From Candidatus Borrarchaeota archaeon (lineage in GTDB: Archaea > Asgardarchaeota > Sifarchaeia > Borrarchaeales > Borrarchaeaceae), in assembly GCA_016840645.1 (NCBI GenBank), contig JAEORY010000045.1:1-14640 (forward strand): a DNA stretch of 14,640 nt. Reading direction: 5' to 3'. Below, piece by piece: positions 1 to 7,414 of this stretch (its first letter is position 1; the number at the start of each line of letters is the position of its first letter). A program made the position numbers and the translations under genes. The notes under the pieces were generated by a model. The model was not told the DNA's origin. It ran no database searches and worked only from the letters and a program-made list of their open reading frames with translations.

Positions 1-133
1 AATACCCTTCCGAGAAAAAATTTTATTGAGATTTCCAAAACTAGTCCAGATTTTTGTCCAGTTAGATAAAATCTTTAGTAAACTATTCCCAATTGGAAGA
101 TGGGGTTCTGCTGTGGTTGCAATCCAACTTTAA
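1..133 (+). CDS. C-terminal end of an upstream protein (partial)
   Basis: An open frame read from base 2 runs through 43 codons to a TAA at 131-133. The residues look protein-like, with motifs such as RFPKLVQIF and LFPIGRWGSAVV near the end, and the same-strand glycosyltransferase follows 74 bp later. The final stretch resembles the C-terminal strands of class I SAM-dependent methyltransferases that occur in glycan loci, but too little is present to assign a family with confidence. The start and most of the gene lie outside the window. The 74 bp up to the next start hold no promoter I can recognise, so the two genes may be cotranscribed. Confidence 0.5.
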   Translation, partial: IPFREKILLRFPKLVQIFVQLDKIFSKLFPIGRWGSAVVAIQL

Positions 134-207
134 AGAAGAATTGACAAGCGTACTGTTATGAAATTGATGTGTGATGTAATCAAAGTTAATAGTTGGAGAA
201 ATAATCT

Positions 208-1203
208 ATGACTAAGAAAACATTCTCAGTCATTGTTACTGGACTCAATGTTCAAAGTACCATTGATGAATGTATTCAATCATTGTTACAACAAGACTAC
301 CCAGAGAATGAATATGAGATTATATACATAGATGGTGGATCAACGGACAGTACTCTTGAAAAAATATCCAAATATCCTGTCCGCATTTTACAGGAACGAG
401 GAGGATCACCAGCATCAGGAAGAAATACAGGAATTAAAAAAGCTCAGGGAATAATAATTGCATTTACAGATGCAGACTCTGTAGCTGATAAAAACTGGCT
501 GAAAGAATTACTTGAATGCTATGATACACCCGAAGTGGCGGGGGTTGGAGGAGTAATCTTATCATATCCTGAGAAGAATTACCTCCCACGAACAATAGGA
601 CTATTATTACCTACATTTTTTGGATCTGCGGGTGCCAGAAATCCGGCAATTTATCCAACTAAAAGGCTTGTAGACCATAACCCAACAAATAACTCGTCAC
701 TTCGAAAACAGGTTTTAGAAGAAGTTGGTTATTTCAATGAAGAACTAAAGGTTGCAGAAGATATTGAATTAGATTTAAGAATTATAAACAAGGGATACAA
801 GCTTATATTTACTCCCAAAGCAAAAGTTAGGCATCATGGTAGGCAGTCCTTGTCTAAGTTCATTCTTCAAATGTATAATTATGGGATTTGGAGAGCATGG
901 GCTGGAAAAAGATATCCGGGCTTGCTTAAACCAAAACATCTTCTCCCTTCGCTTTTCTTGCTTTTACTTGTATTTGGTGCACTATTTACCACGATAACTA
1001 CCCTATTAATGCCTATATCGCTTCTACTTACTTTGATCTTAATTGCCTATTTATCCGCAGGACTAATTACAGGACTAAAAGTCTCACTAAAAAGTAACAC
1101 GCCGAGCCACGTAATTGCTATACCGATCTTAGGATTCATAGAGCATGTATCATACGGTCTAGGCATATTATATGGTCTGCTAAGTGAGCTACCTCGTGCT
1201 TAA
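208..1203 (+). CDS. Membrane-anchored family-2 glycosyltransferase
   Basis: 331 residues. It probably transfers a sugar from a nucleotide-sugar to a lipid or glycan acceptor on the cytoplasmic face. The N-terminal GT-A fold (about 5-230) shows the GT2 signatures: SVIVTGLN at the first strand, DGGSTD (42-47), the metal-binding DAD (88-90) and an AEDIELDLRI block that supplies the catalytic-base region. The C-terminal part (about 245-325) is hydrophobic, with two or three membrane segments. The start ATG has GGAG at 195-198, 9 nt upstream. The C-terminus is unusual: the last six codons (SELPRA) and the TAA lie in the right end of an IS200/IS605-like element that begins at 1184. Joining the flanks without the element gives an in-frame ending SKQKF and a TAG at 1513-1515. 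Donor and acceptor cannot be told. Confidence 0.9.
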   Translation: MTKKTFSVIVTGLNVQSTIDECIQSLLQQDYPENEYEIIYIDGGSTDSTLEKISKYPVRILQERGGSPASGRNTGIKKAQGIIIAFTDADSVADKNWLKELLECYDTPEVAGVGGVILSYPEKNYLPRTIGLLLPTFFGSAGARNPAIYPTKRLVDHNPTNNSSLRKQVLEEVGYFNEELKVAEDIELDLRIINKGYKLIFTPKAKVRHHGRQSLSKFILQMYNYGIWRAWAGKRYPGLLKPKHLLPSLFLLLLVFGALFTTITTLLMPISLLLTLILIAYLSAGLITGLKVSLKSNTPSHVIAIPILGFIEHVSYGLGILYGLLSELPRA

Positions 1204-1498
1204 GCCTCGAGGCTTCCTGCTTCTACGACAGACTCGATCCCCTTGCGGGTTACGGAGGTCTTATCTCCACAGGCTTAACATCCCTACGCCCCGTAGGTAC
1301 GGCTAACGATGGTGAGGCAATCGGAGTATGCACCTTGTGTGCAAGTGTGCGCATTATCCCTCCAATTGTTATTGATACCTTCCTCATTCCACCTATATAA
1401 CGTGAGGGAGACCCCTCGATGTACGTGATGAACGTGAACACCAACTACCGCCATTCATCACCACGCTGAAGCGGTGGTGCTTTCTTGCTTAGCTACTC
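1184..1498 (-). mobile_element. Non-autonomous IS200/IS605-like element, 315 bp
   Basis: Read on the minus strand, the element starts directly after TTAC (complement of 1499-1502) with GAGTAGCTAAGCAAG and ends in GGTAGCTCAC at 1184. TTAC-adjacent insertion without target duplication and subterminal hairpins are typical of IS200/IS605 elements. The left-end hairpin is CACCAC-GC-TGAA-GC-(G)-GTGGTG at 1459-1479, with one bulged base. The right end holds CCTCG/CGAGG arms (1192-1196, 1208-1212) and the palindrome AAGCCTCGAGGCTT (1202-1215). There is no transposase or full tnpB, so any movement would need enzymes supplied in trans. A near-identical copy lies in opposite orientation at 14408-14640. 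Joining the flanks restores a plausible glycosyltransferase C-terminus, which supports both boundaries. Confidence 0.75.
1250..1444 (-). other. Conserved open frame inside the element, possible TnpB tail or RNA
   Basis: A 64-codon open frame ends in GRRDVKPVEIRPP. Basic, low-complexity tails of this kind occur downstream of the zinc finger in archaeal TnpB proteins, so this may be the tail left after internal deletion. The same frame is open in the copy at 14408-14640. By eye the two copies differ at about 10 of roughly 155 aligned bases, and most of the changes alter amino acids, which argues against selection on a peptide. A stem CCTACG-CCC-CGTAGG (1283-1297) is identical in both. The region where an omega-RNA scaffold is encoded in TnpB elements overlaps this part, so a structured RNA is an equally good reading. 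Confidence 0.4.
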
Positions 1499-1527
1499 GT
1501 AAGCAAAAATTCTAGAGAATAATGTTA

Positions 1528-2415
1528 TTATTCTTCCCCTATTTTGGAAACTGTTAGTTTTTTGAAAACTCGCTCGTAGAAATCAGTTATACCTTCGAGC
1601 CGTATGAATTTCACAGCATTTTCCGATTTGAAAATATTCAATACATCTCCAGGGCGAATTTCTTTATCAAACGAACGCCCATCCATTACAATTTGTGCAG
1701 TGGGCTCGTAAATGGTCACGTTAATATTACTTGAAGTGGGAACAACAAAAGGAACCCTATAAGGCAATTCTAACGGATTTACACACTTGATAATAAATGC
1801 ATTAAGGCTAGGAGTGATTATTGGCCCTCCTGCAGACAATGAATGTGCTGTAGAGCCAGTTGTCGTGGATGCAATTAGTGCATCAAGATAAGTATCTGCA
1901 ACAATTGTGTTATCTATTTGAACTTTGAGATGAAGCATTGGAGTGGCTACTCCTAATGGCTTACTACTTGTGATTACAATCTCATTCAAAGCGTCAGGTA
2001 AACGTAGTTTATCGTTTAGTTTAGCAGTGATTTTATCTCGCAGTTCTATGGAATAATTTCCAGCCAGGATTTGTTCAATGGTGTCCTTTGCATTCTCAGG
2101 TTTAATTTCCGTCATGAAACCAACCTTTTTTCGAGAGAAGTCGATTGCCAAAATGGGAATTGATGAATTGGTAAGCTGATTACATGCATAGAGAATTGAT
2201 CCATCACCACCTGCTACGATTAAAAGATCCAAATCCTCAACTTCTGATAGGTCGATAGCAAGTGTCTGAAGATTTAATCTTTCAGCGACGTTTCGTTCAA
2301 GAAAAACTTTTAGTCCCAGTTCTTGAAGGAAGCTAGCAAAGTCTTTCGTGAATTTCATTGCATCCTCATAATTAGGTGGAGCCGTTAGAGCAACACTCTT
2401 AATCACAATTCTCAA
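1528..2415 (-). CDS. nadK: NAD kinase
   Basis: 295 residues. Phosphorylates NAD to NADP in the cytoplasm, using ATP or polyphosphate. The sequence carries the diagnostic GGDGS loop (69-73), the NE pair (144-145) and the TTTGSTAHS...GGPII block (184-200), followed by the all-beta C-terminal domain with MDGR. Length is normal for the family. The start is a TTG whose last two bases lie in the TGA stop of the upstream phosphatase gene (4-nt overlap, 2412-2415), so translation is probably coupled. The same pairing exists as a single fused NAD kinase/phosphatase polypeptide in Methanocaldococcus (MJ0917), which supports a joint role in NADP(H) balance. Confidence 0.95.
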   Translation of the reverse strand: MRIVIKSVALTAPPNYEDAMKFTKDFASFLQELGLKVFLERNVAERLNLQTLAIDLSEVEDLDLLIVAGGDGSILYACNQLTNSSIPILAIDFSRKKVGFMTEIKPENAKDTIEQILAGNYSIELRDKITAKLNDKLRLPDALNEIVITSSKPLGVATPMLHLKVQIDNTIVADTYLDALIASTTTGSTAHSLSAGGPIITPSLNAFIIKCVNPLELPYRVPFVVPTSSNINVTIYEPTAQIVMDGRSFDKEIRPGDVLNIFKSENAVKFIRLEGITDFYERVFKKLTVSKIGEE

Positions 2416-3203
2416 CTCAATAAACTGATTATTTCTTGATGTAATGAACGATTACTCGCACAAACAATCGAATATCTTTCTGATAATTCAAAAACATTAG
2501 AAGTTAAAGGATTCCCTTCCATATCTGTGATTATGCCTCCAGCTTCTTCAATAAATAATTTTGCTGCGACAATATCCATTATCTTTAAACTGCCACGAGT
2601 ATCTATGAGCGCATCTATCAAACCTGTCGCAGTATAACATATTTCAAGGGCAACTGAGCCAAATAGACGTGTTTTGTATGCCTGAGAGACAACTGATTTG
2701 ACTTTTTCGAGGTCGCAATCATACACATACATGCTTACGATTGCTTTGCTTAATTTCTCTTCCATAGGTAGAGGATATATTGGCTTACCGTCAACTTTTA
2801 TGTCTCTTCCCTTCTCTACTTCAAATAGGTTATTTTTAAGTAAAAGCGGTGCTCTAATTATCCCCGCAATGACATCATTAAACGTAGTTCCGTCAAGTAA
2901 TGCAAGACTTAAACAAAAAAATGGGACCCCTCGGCTTGCATTTGTGCTTCCATCAATAGGATCTATGATAAGTGTGTATCTTGGTTCATCCCCAAAGGTG
3001 AAGATTCCGCTTTCTTCACTGATGAGTTTAATAGATACTTCATTCTTCTGTAAGAAATTAATGCATGCATCTTCAGCAATTTTATCAATGCCTTTCGTAG
3101 TTTGCCCGTATATATTTTCTCTAATATCTTTATATGCTTCCGAAGTGCCTATAACAGGCTTGACTGCCTGCCATATTACCTCAGAGAGTTTTCTAAGGAA
3201 CAA
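2412..3203 (-). CDS. Inositol-monophosphatase-family phosphatase (IMPase / FBPase IV / possible NADP phosphatase)
   Basis: 263 residues. An Mg-dependent, Li-sensitive-type phosphatase fold: SEE (62-64) and DPIDGST (81-87) supply the metal ligands, and the MDIVAAKLFIEEAGG block (209-223) is the C-terminal signature with Asp210. Archaeal members dephosphorylate inositol-1-phosphate and fructose-1,6-bisphosphate, and some act on NADP. It is the first gene of a two-gene operon with nadK, so an NADP-phosphatase role is a reasonable inference but not proven. The start is TTG at 3203. The nearest upstream ATG (3211-3209) is out of frame, and there is no Shine-Dalgarno sequence. A TATA box lies about 26 bp upstream, so the mRNA is probably leaderless. 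Confidence 0.9.
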   Translation of the reverse strand: MFLRKLSEVIWQAVKPVIGTSEAYKDIRENIYGQTTKGIDKIAEDACINFLQKNEVSIKLISEESGIFTFGDEPRYTLIIDPIDGSTNASRGVPFFCLSLALLDGTTFNDVIAGIIRAPLLLKNNLFEVEKGRDIKVDGKPIYPLPMEEKLSKAIVSMYVYDCDLEKVKSVVSQAYKTRLFGSVALEICYTATGLIDALIDTRGSLKIMDIVAAKLFIEEAGGIITDMEGNPLTSNVFELSERYSIVCASNRSLHQEIISLLS

Positions 3204-3225
3204 CGAAACATCTTGGCTAAGAGAA

Positions 3226-3233
3226 ATTTATAT
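3226..3233 (-). promoter_or_regulatory. TATA box of the phosphatase-nadK operon
   Basis: On the minus strand the bases read ATATAAAT. Their centre is about 26 bp from the TTG start at 3203, which is the distance from an archaeal TATA box to the transcription start. This implies a leaderless transcript. Confidence 0.55.
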
Positions 3234-3234
3234 C

Positions 3235-3246
3235 ACCTGTTCAGGT
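3235..3246. promoter_or_regulatory. Inverted repeat ACCTG-TT-CAGGT, candidate operator
   Basis: Two perfect 5-bp arms with a 2-bp spacer lie immediately upstream of the operon's TATA box, where the TFB-recognition element would be. A regulator bound here could block or assist TFB. The arms are short, so chance is possible. Confidence 0.3.
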
Positions 3247-3275
3247 AAAACTAATTAACAAACCCCCTAGAAGTC

Positions 3276-3284
3276 TTTATAAAA
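3276..3284 (+). promoter_or_regulatory. TATA box of the aIF5A gene
   Basis: TTTATAAAA. A start about 25 bp downstream would give a leader of roughly 105 nt before the ATG at 3412. The divergent operon's TATA box is about 50 bp away. Confidence 0.5.
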
Positions 3285-3411
3285 GATGCATATTAAAAAC
3301 GATTCATCATAAGGACTCTTTGCGAAATTCAAGCGATATTGGGAGAAGTTTTATCAATAAGACTAGAAAGAATGTCCTTGTAAGCAAAAGTTTAGGTTGA
3401 GGTGAAAGAAA

Positions 3412-3816
3412 ATGAGCAAGAAACCAGCTGAAGTAGGTTCCTTGAAAGTAGGACGATATCTTATTATCACTGAAGGCGGAAAAGAACATCCTTGTCGAAT
3501 TGTAAGTCTTGATCGTTCAAAGCCAGGAAAACACGGATCAGCCAAAGCACGTATTGTTGCAGTAGGGGTTTTTGATGGAGTTAAAAGAACGATTGTGTCC
3601 CCCGTTTCTGCTAAAATTCAGGTACCCGTTATTGAAAAACGAAATGGACAGGTTATCTCTATGAATCCATTTATGCTTATGGATCTTGAAGATTATTCAA
3701 ACTTTGAATTATCAATGCCTGAAGAAGAACTCGCCTCAAAACTTGCAGAAGGTGCCACAGTGGAATATTGGAACATTCTTGGTCAAAAAAAGATAATGAG
3801 GATCAAGTCCTCATAG
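3412..3816 (+). CDS. Translation factor aIF5A
   Basis: 134 residues, full length for the archaeal protein. It binds the ribosomal E site and relieves stalling during peptide-bond formation, and in archaea it carries hypusine or deoxyhypusine. The N-terminal SH3-like domain contains the modification loop SKPGKHGSAKA, with the target lysine at position 40. The C-terminal OB-fold domain follows from about residue 70. The ATG is preceded by GAGGTG at 3399-3404, a strong Shine-Dalgarno at normal spacing. It stands alone between the divergent phosphatase-nadK operon and the sugar-nucleotide cluster. The deoxyhypusine synthase that would modify it is not in the window. Confidence 0.97.
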   Translation: MSKKPAEVGSLKVGRYLIITEGGKEHPCRIVSLDRSKPGKHGSAKARIVAVGVFDGVKRTIVSPVSAKIQVPVIEKRNGQVISMNPFMLMDLEDYSNFELSMPEEELASKLAEGATVEYWNILGQKKIMRIKSS

Positions 3817-4007
3817 TCTTCTTAATCTTAGAAAAATCAGCTTTCATAGAGTTCATCATTGGAACGTTTTACATTCCTCGGTAAGCCCTTTGTCATCATC
3901 TTAATTATTACCTGTTTGTAAGACAATAAAAAGGTTTATTCGAGCTTCAATACAAAACATGAGTATCTAAAAACGTTATACAGAAACTTACCTAAGAGAC
4001 GAGAAAG

Positions 4008-4014
4008 TATAAAA
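4008..4014 (+). promoter_or_regulatory. TATA box of the sugar-nucleotide cluster
   Basis: TATAAAA preceded by a purine-rich CGAGAAAG that could serve as the TFB element. It lies 81 bp before the TTG start at 4089, giving a leader near 50 nt. The rest of the 3817-4088 gap shows no RNA gene or clear terminator. Confidence 0.5.
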
Positions 4015-4088
4015 GAGCTGGATTGCATCCACCGATTACACCAATTTCTCAAAACTTGTAAATTTTTACAGAGTTGGAGGATATATGT

Positions 4089-5216
4089 TTGACAAGTGCC
4101 CTGATACTAGCGGGTGGATTTGGAACACGTCTAAGGCCATTAACATGTACACGTCCTAAGCCTCTTTTCCCCCTAGGCAATAAACCATTGAGTGAAATTT
4201 CGGTTGAAAGGTTGGCTGAAAGTGGAGTAGTAGAACGTGTGATATTTGCCATCAATTATCAAGCTGAAAAAATAATGCAATATTTCGGCACGGGTGAAAA
4301 ATATGGAATCGAAATTAAATACGCCAAAGAAAAACGACCCCTTGGTACGGGAGGTCCCATTAAGAATGCACAAACTCTTTTAGATGATTCTCCATTTCTT
4401 GTGTTGAATGGCGATGTAATCTCTCTCATCGATTACAAAGATATGTTAAACTTTCATAAACAGCGTGGGGACGCACTTGGCACAATAGCGTTATATCCTG
4501 TTGAGTATCCATCCAGATACGGTGCAGTTGAACTTGATCATGCTTACAGAATTTTAAGATTTGTTGAAAAACCCGCTCCAGGAGAGGAGCCAAGTAATTT
4601 GATTAATGCAGGTACCTATGTGCTTGATCCAGAAGTTTTTGATTATATTCCAAATAATGAACCATTTTCTATCGAAAGAGGAGTATTTCCAATTTTTGCT
4701 GACCAAATGAAACTATATGGCTACAAATATGATGACTTATGGCTTGATATGGGAAAACCTTCAGATTATATACAAGCAAATAAGTATGTTCTTGACCATT
4801 TTCTTAGAAAGACAGATTCAAGCACAAATAAGGGGGCTTTTATTAGTTCATCCGCCAAAATGGAAGAACCCGTGTATATTAACTCATCTATTGCAATCGG
4901 TAACAATGTAGAAATCGCAAGGGATACTCATCTAGGACCTTATGTATGCATTGGGGATGATGTAAGTATTGGGCAAGGTTGTCGAATTGAAAACTCAATA
5001 ATATTTCCAGATGTTCGAATAGAATCATTTAGTTCTATCAACAATTGCATAATCGGTGAGGCGGCAACTCTTGGTCGTTGGGTGAAGATTGAGGGATTAA
5101 CAATTATTGGTGATTATTGTACAATTAAGGATAATGTTACTTTAACCTCAGGTGTGATGATTTGTCCATGGAAAACGGTATCAGATAGCATAATCACACC
5201 ACAAACTATCATGTAA
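4089..5216 (+). CDS. NDP-sugar pyrophosphorylase with left-handed beta-helix (GDP-mannose pyrophosphorylase-like)
   Basis: 375 residues from the TTG at 4089. GGAGG at 4076-4080 lies 8 nt upstream and selects this start over an earlier in-frame TTG at 4074 that the Shine-Dalgarno itself would overlap. The enzyme joins a sugar-1-phosphate to an NTP. The nucleotide-binding loop LILAGGFGTRLRPLT is at the N-terminus, followed by KPLFPLGNKP, the metal-binding NGD, VEKP and the LWLDMGKPSDY block, which is most like mannose-1-phosphate guanylyltransferases. From about residue 255 the hexapeptide repeats (IGNNVEIARD, IGDDVSIG, IGEAATLG) form a left-handed beta-helix. The sugar and base specificity is inferred from similarity; glucose-1-phosphate is an alternative. 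It heads a same-strand run with the next two or three genes. Confidence 0.85.
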   Translation: MTSALILAGGFGTRLRPLTCTRPKPLFPLGNKPLSEISVERLAESGVVERVIFAINYQAEKIMQYFGTGEKYGIEIKYAKEKRPLGTGGPIKNAQTLLDDSPFLVLNGDVISLIDYKDMLNFHKQRGDALGTIALYPVEYPSRYGAVELDHAYRILRFVEKPAPGEEPSNLINAGTYVLDPEVFDYIPNNEPFSIERGVFPIFADQMKLYGYKYDDLWLDMGKPSDYIQANKYVLDHFLRKTDSSTNKGAFISSSAKMEEPVYINSSIAIGNNVEIARDTHLGPYVCIGDDVSIGQGCRIENSIIFPDVRIESFSSINNCIIGEAATLGRWVKIEGLTIIGDYCTIKDNVTLTSGVMICPWKTVSDSIITPQTIM

Positions 5217-5244
5217 GTAAAACGGAATCACTAGGGGCGATTAA

Positions 5245-6414
5245 ATGAAAGCAGTTGTTTTAGCAGCAGGAAAAGGGACTCGAATGAGACCCCTCACTTA
5301 TGCTAAACCTAAACATATGTTGCAGGTCGCAGGTAAGCCGGTCTTAGAGCACACACTTGATTTTTTAAGATTAGCAAACATCAAAGACGTGTGCATAGTC
5401 GTTGGTTACCTGAGAGAGGTTATCATGGATTACTTCGGCGACGGCGACCGTTTTGATATAAACATCACATACGCCCCTCAAGAACGCCGGCTAGGCTTGG
5501 CCCATGCCCTGAAATACGCGCAACCACATCTTGAAAATGACAATTTTGTTATGGTACTTGGCGATGTGATGATAAGGTTAGACCTTAAAGAAATGGTAGA
5601 GCAGCATCTGGCTCATAATGCTGTCGCTACTATAGGTCTAGCTACCGTAGATGATCCCACTCCTTTCGGCGTTGTAAAAATGGATGAGGACTTGAGAATA
5701 AGTAAGTTGATTGAGAAACCAAAAGTCCCTCCCTCAAATTATGTGATTACTGGGCTTTACATCTTTGACAATGAAATATTCAGTGCTATTGACAAGATAC
5801 CGAAGTCTTGGCGTGGCGAATATGAAATCACGGATGCAATTCAATTGCTTGTTGAACAAGGGGATCCGGTTTATGGGTATCCTGCGCTAAAATATTGGAA
5901 GGATACTGGACGACCTACTGATCTCTTAGAAGCCAACAAAAAATTTCTGTCCGACTATCTTGGCAATTATATCGTCGGAGAAGTCCATCAAGGATGCGAA
6001 ATTGATGGGATAATACGTGTTGAAAAGGGAAGTGTGCTCCATACAGGCGTTAAAATCCATGGTCCTGTATCTATTGGCGAAGATTCCTTTATAGGACCGA
6101 ATTGTGAACTTGGCCCCTACGTCCAAATTGGATCAAATGTACGACTTGTAGAAAATGTAACTTTGGCAAATACCATTATTATGAATAACACATTAGTGTC
6201 AAACGATGCTGTGATCAAAGATTCAATTATAGGGGAAAATTGTCAAATAGGACCTGATGTAATAGCTGAAGGCACTGATAATGTCTTCGGTGTTGTTATC
6301 GCAGACCATTCTGTTGTAGGACCCAATATAACTTTCACACCGGGCAATACGCTTGGTCCACATTCGACTATTCAACCTCAACCTACAACAAACAAAAATC
6401 AAGAGGGTGAATAA
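5245..6414 (+). CDS. Glucose-1-phosphate thymidylyltransferase-like (long form) with beta-helix
   Basis: 389 residues. The N-terminal nucleotidyltransferase domain has LAAGKGTRMRPLT, KPKHMLQVAGKP, LGD (near 110), the EYEITDAIQLL block and YWKDTGRPTDLLEAN. These are typical of the long RmlA-type and archaeal UTP/dTTP-glucose-1-phosphate enzymes. The C-terminal hexapeptide repeats (IGEDSFIGPNCELG and several further turns, about 245-375) form a left-handed beta-helix. Archaeal relatives such as Sulfolobus ST0452 couple this architecture to amino-sugar acetylation, so a bifunctional enzyme is possible but not shown. AGGGGCG at 5233-5239 precedes the ATG. It lies 28 bp after a paralogue of the same architecture. 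Confidence 0.87.
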   Translation: MKAVVLAAGKGTRMRPLTYAKPKHMLQVAGKPVLEHTLDFLRLANIKDVCIVVGYLREVIMDYFGDGDRFDINITYAPQERRLGLAHALKYAQPHLENDNFVMVLGDVMIRLDLKEMVEQHLAHNAVATIGLATVDDPTPFGVVKMDEDLRISKLIEKPKVPPSNYVITGLYIFDNEIFSAIDKIPKSWRGEYEITDAIQLLVEQGDPVYGYPALKYWKDTGRPTDLLEANKKFLSDYLGNYIVGEVHQGCEIDGIIRVEKGSVLHTGVKIHGPVSIGEDSFIGPNCELGPYVQIGSNVRLVENVTLANTIIMNNTLVSNDAVIKDSIIGENCQIGPDVIAEGTDNVFGVVIADHSVVGPNITFTPGNTLGPHSTIQPQPTTNKNQEGE

Positions 6415-6417
6415 ACT

Positions 6418-7395
6418 TTGCTTGAGGAAAGACGCATTCTTATTACTGGCGGGGCAGGATTTATCGGTTCACATCTTGCTGAAGCGCTAGTGAAACACAA
6501 TAATATTATAAAAATATATGACAACTTTAACGATTTTTATTTTAACAAGGATGCAAATATTAAGTCCTTGAAAGAAAAAAAGAACTGTGAAATAATAACT
6601 GGGGATATTCTTGATTTAGAAACTCTTAAAAATGCATTAAAAGATGATATCGAATTTGTTTTTCATATCGCCGCTCAACCGGGTGTAAGGGTTTCTGTGC
6701 AAGCCCCTTTTAAGACGAATGCCGCCAACGTCACTGGTACTCTAAATATGTTGGTGGCAGTACAAAATTCAAATGTAGAGAAATTGATCAATGCATCCTC
6801 ATCCTCAGTATACGGTCCTCCACAATATTTACCGATCGATGAAAATCACCCTACTGATCCAGTTTCTCCTTATGGTGCTAGTAAACTGGCTGCAGAAAAA
6901 TACTGCAAGTCATTTTACCGCGTTTACGGAATCGATGTCTGTTCATTACGTTTTTTCACAGTATATGGACCCCGTCAGCGTCCTGATATGGCAATTCATA
7001 TTTTTACGCAAAAAATTTTGAAAAATGAGCCGCCAACCATTTTTGGGGATGGAAATCAGACTCGGGATTTCACATTCGTCGAAGATACCGTTTCGGGAGT
7101 TATAGCTTCTGCAGAAGCAAAGAACACTGCTGGAGAACCCTTCAATCTCGGTAAAGGGGAAAGTTGTTCAGTTAATGATTTGATCTCTTTGTTGATAAAA
7201 ACAACTGGGAACACTGTAAAACCAATCTTTACAAAAGAAATGAAGGGCGATGTATCAGACACTTGGGCTGATATCACTAAAGCCAAAAAAATGCTAGGAT
7301 ATGATCCACAGACTTCTATTGAGGCTGGCCTTCAAAAATTTGTTGAATGGTATAAATCCACGCCCCCTAATCAAATTCCTAAAACTTCTCTATAA
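6418..7395 (+). CDS. NAD-dependent NDP-sugar epimerase (UDP-glucuronate/glucose 4-epimerase-like)
   Basis: 325 residues, an extended short-chain dehydrogenase. The Rossmann loop TGGAGFIGS (10-18), the catalytic serine region ASSSSVYG (126-133) and YGASK (Tyr152, Lys156) are present. AAQPGVRVSVQAP and RFFTVYGPRQRPDMAI are the substrate-side blocks seen in UDP-glucuronate and UDP-galactose 4-epimerases, so a C4 epimerase is the best guess; a dehydratase is less likely. The start is TTG, 3 nt after the TAA of the previous gene, with GAGGGTGA upstream inside that gene, so translation is probably coupled. It would convert the sugar nucleotide made by its neighbours. Confidence 0.88.
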   Translation: MLEERRILITGGAGFIGSHLAEALVKHNNIIKIYDNFNDFYFNKDANIKSLKEKKNCEIITGDILDLETLKNALKDDIEFVFHIAAQPGVRVSVQAPFKTNAANVTGTLNMLVAVQNSNVEKLINASSSSVYGPPQYLPIDENHPTDPVSPYGASKLAAEKYCKSFYRVYGIDVCSLRFFTVYGPRQRPDMAIHIFTQKILKNEPPTIFGDGNQTRDFTFVEDTVSGVIASAEAKNTAGEPFNLGKGESCSVNDLISLLIKTTGNTVKPIFTKEMKGDVSDTWADITKAKKMLGYDPQTSIEAGLQKFVEWYKSTPPNQIPKTSL

Positions 7396-7414
7396 ATCAA
7401 CACGTGATGGAAGC

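Noticed and set aside
2698..3258. 186-codon open frame on the plus strand
   Set aside because: It lies fully opposite the phosphatase gene, which has clear catalytic motifs; its own translation shows no family features.
7301..7414. Upstream start for the first PMT-like gene
   Set aside because: The extension is read from inside the epimerase gene and lacks a ribosome site; ATG at 7415 has GTGAT at good spacing.
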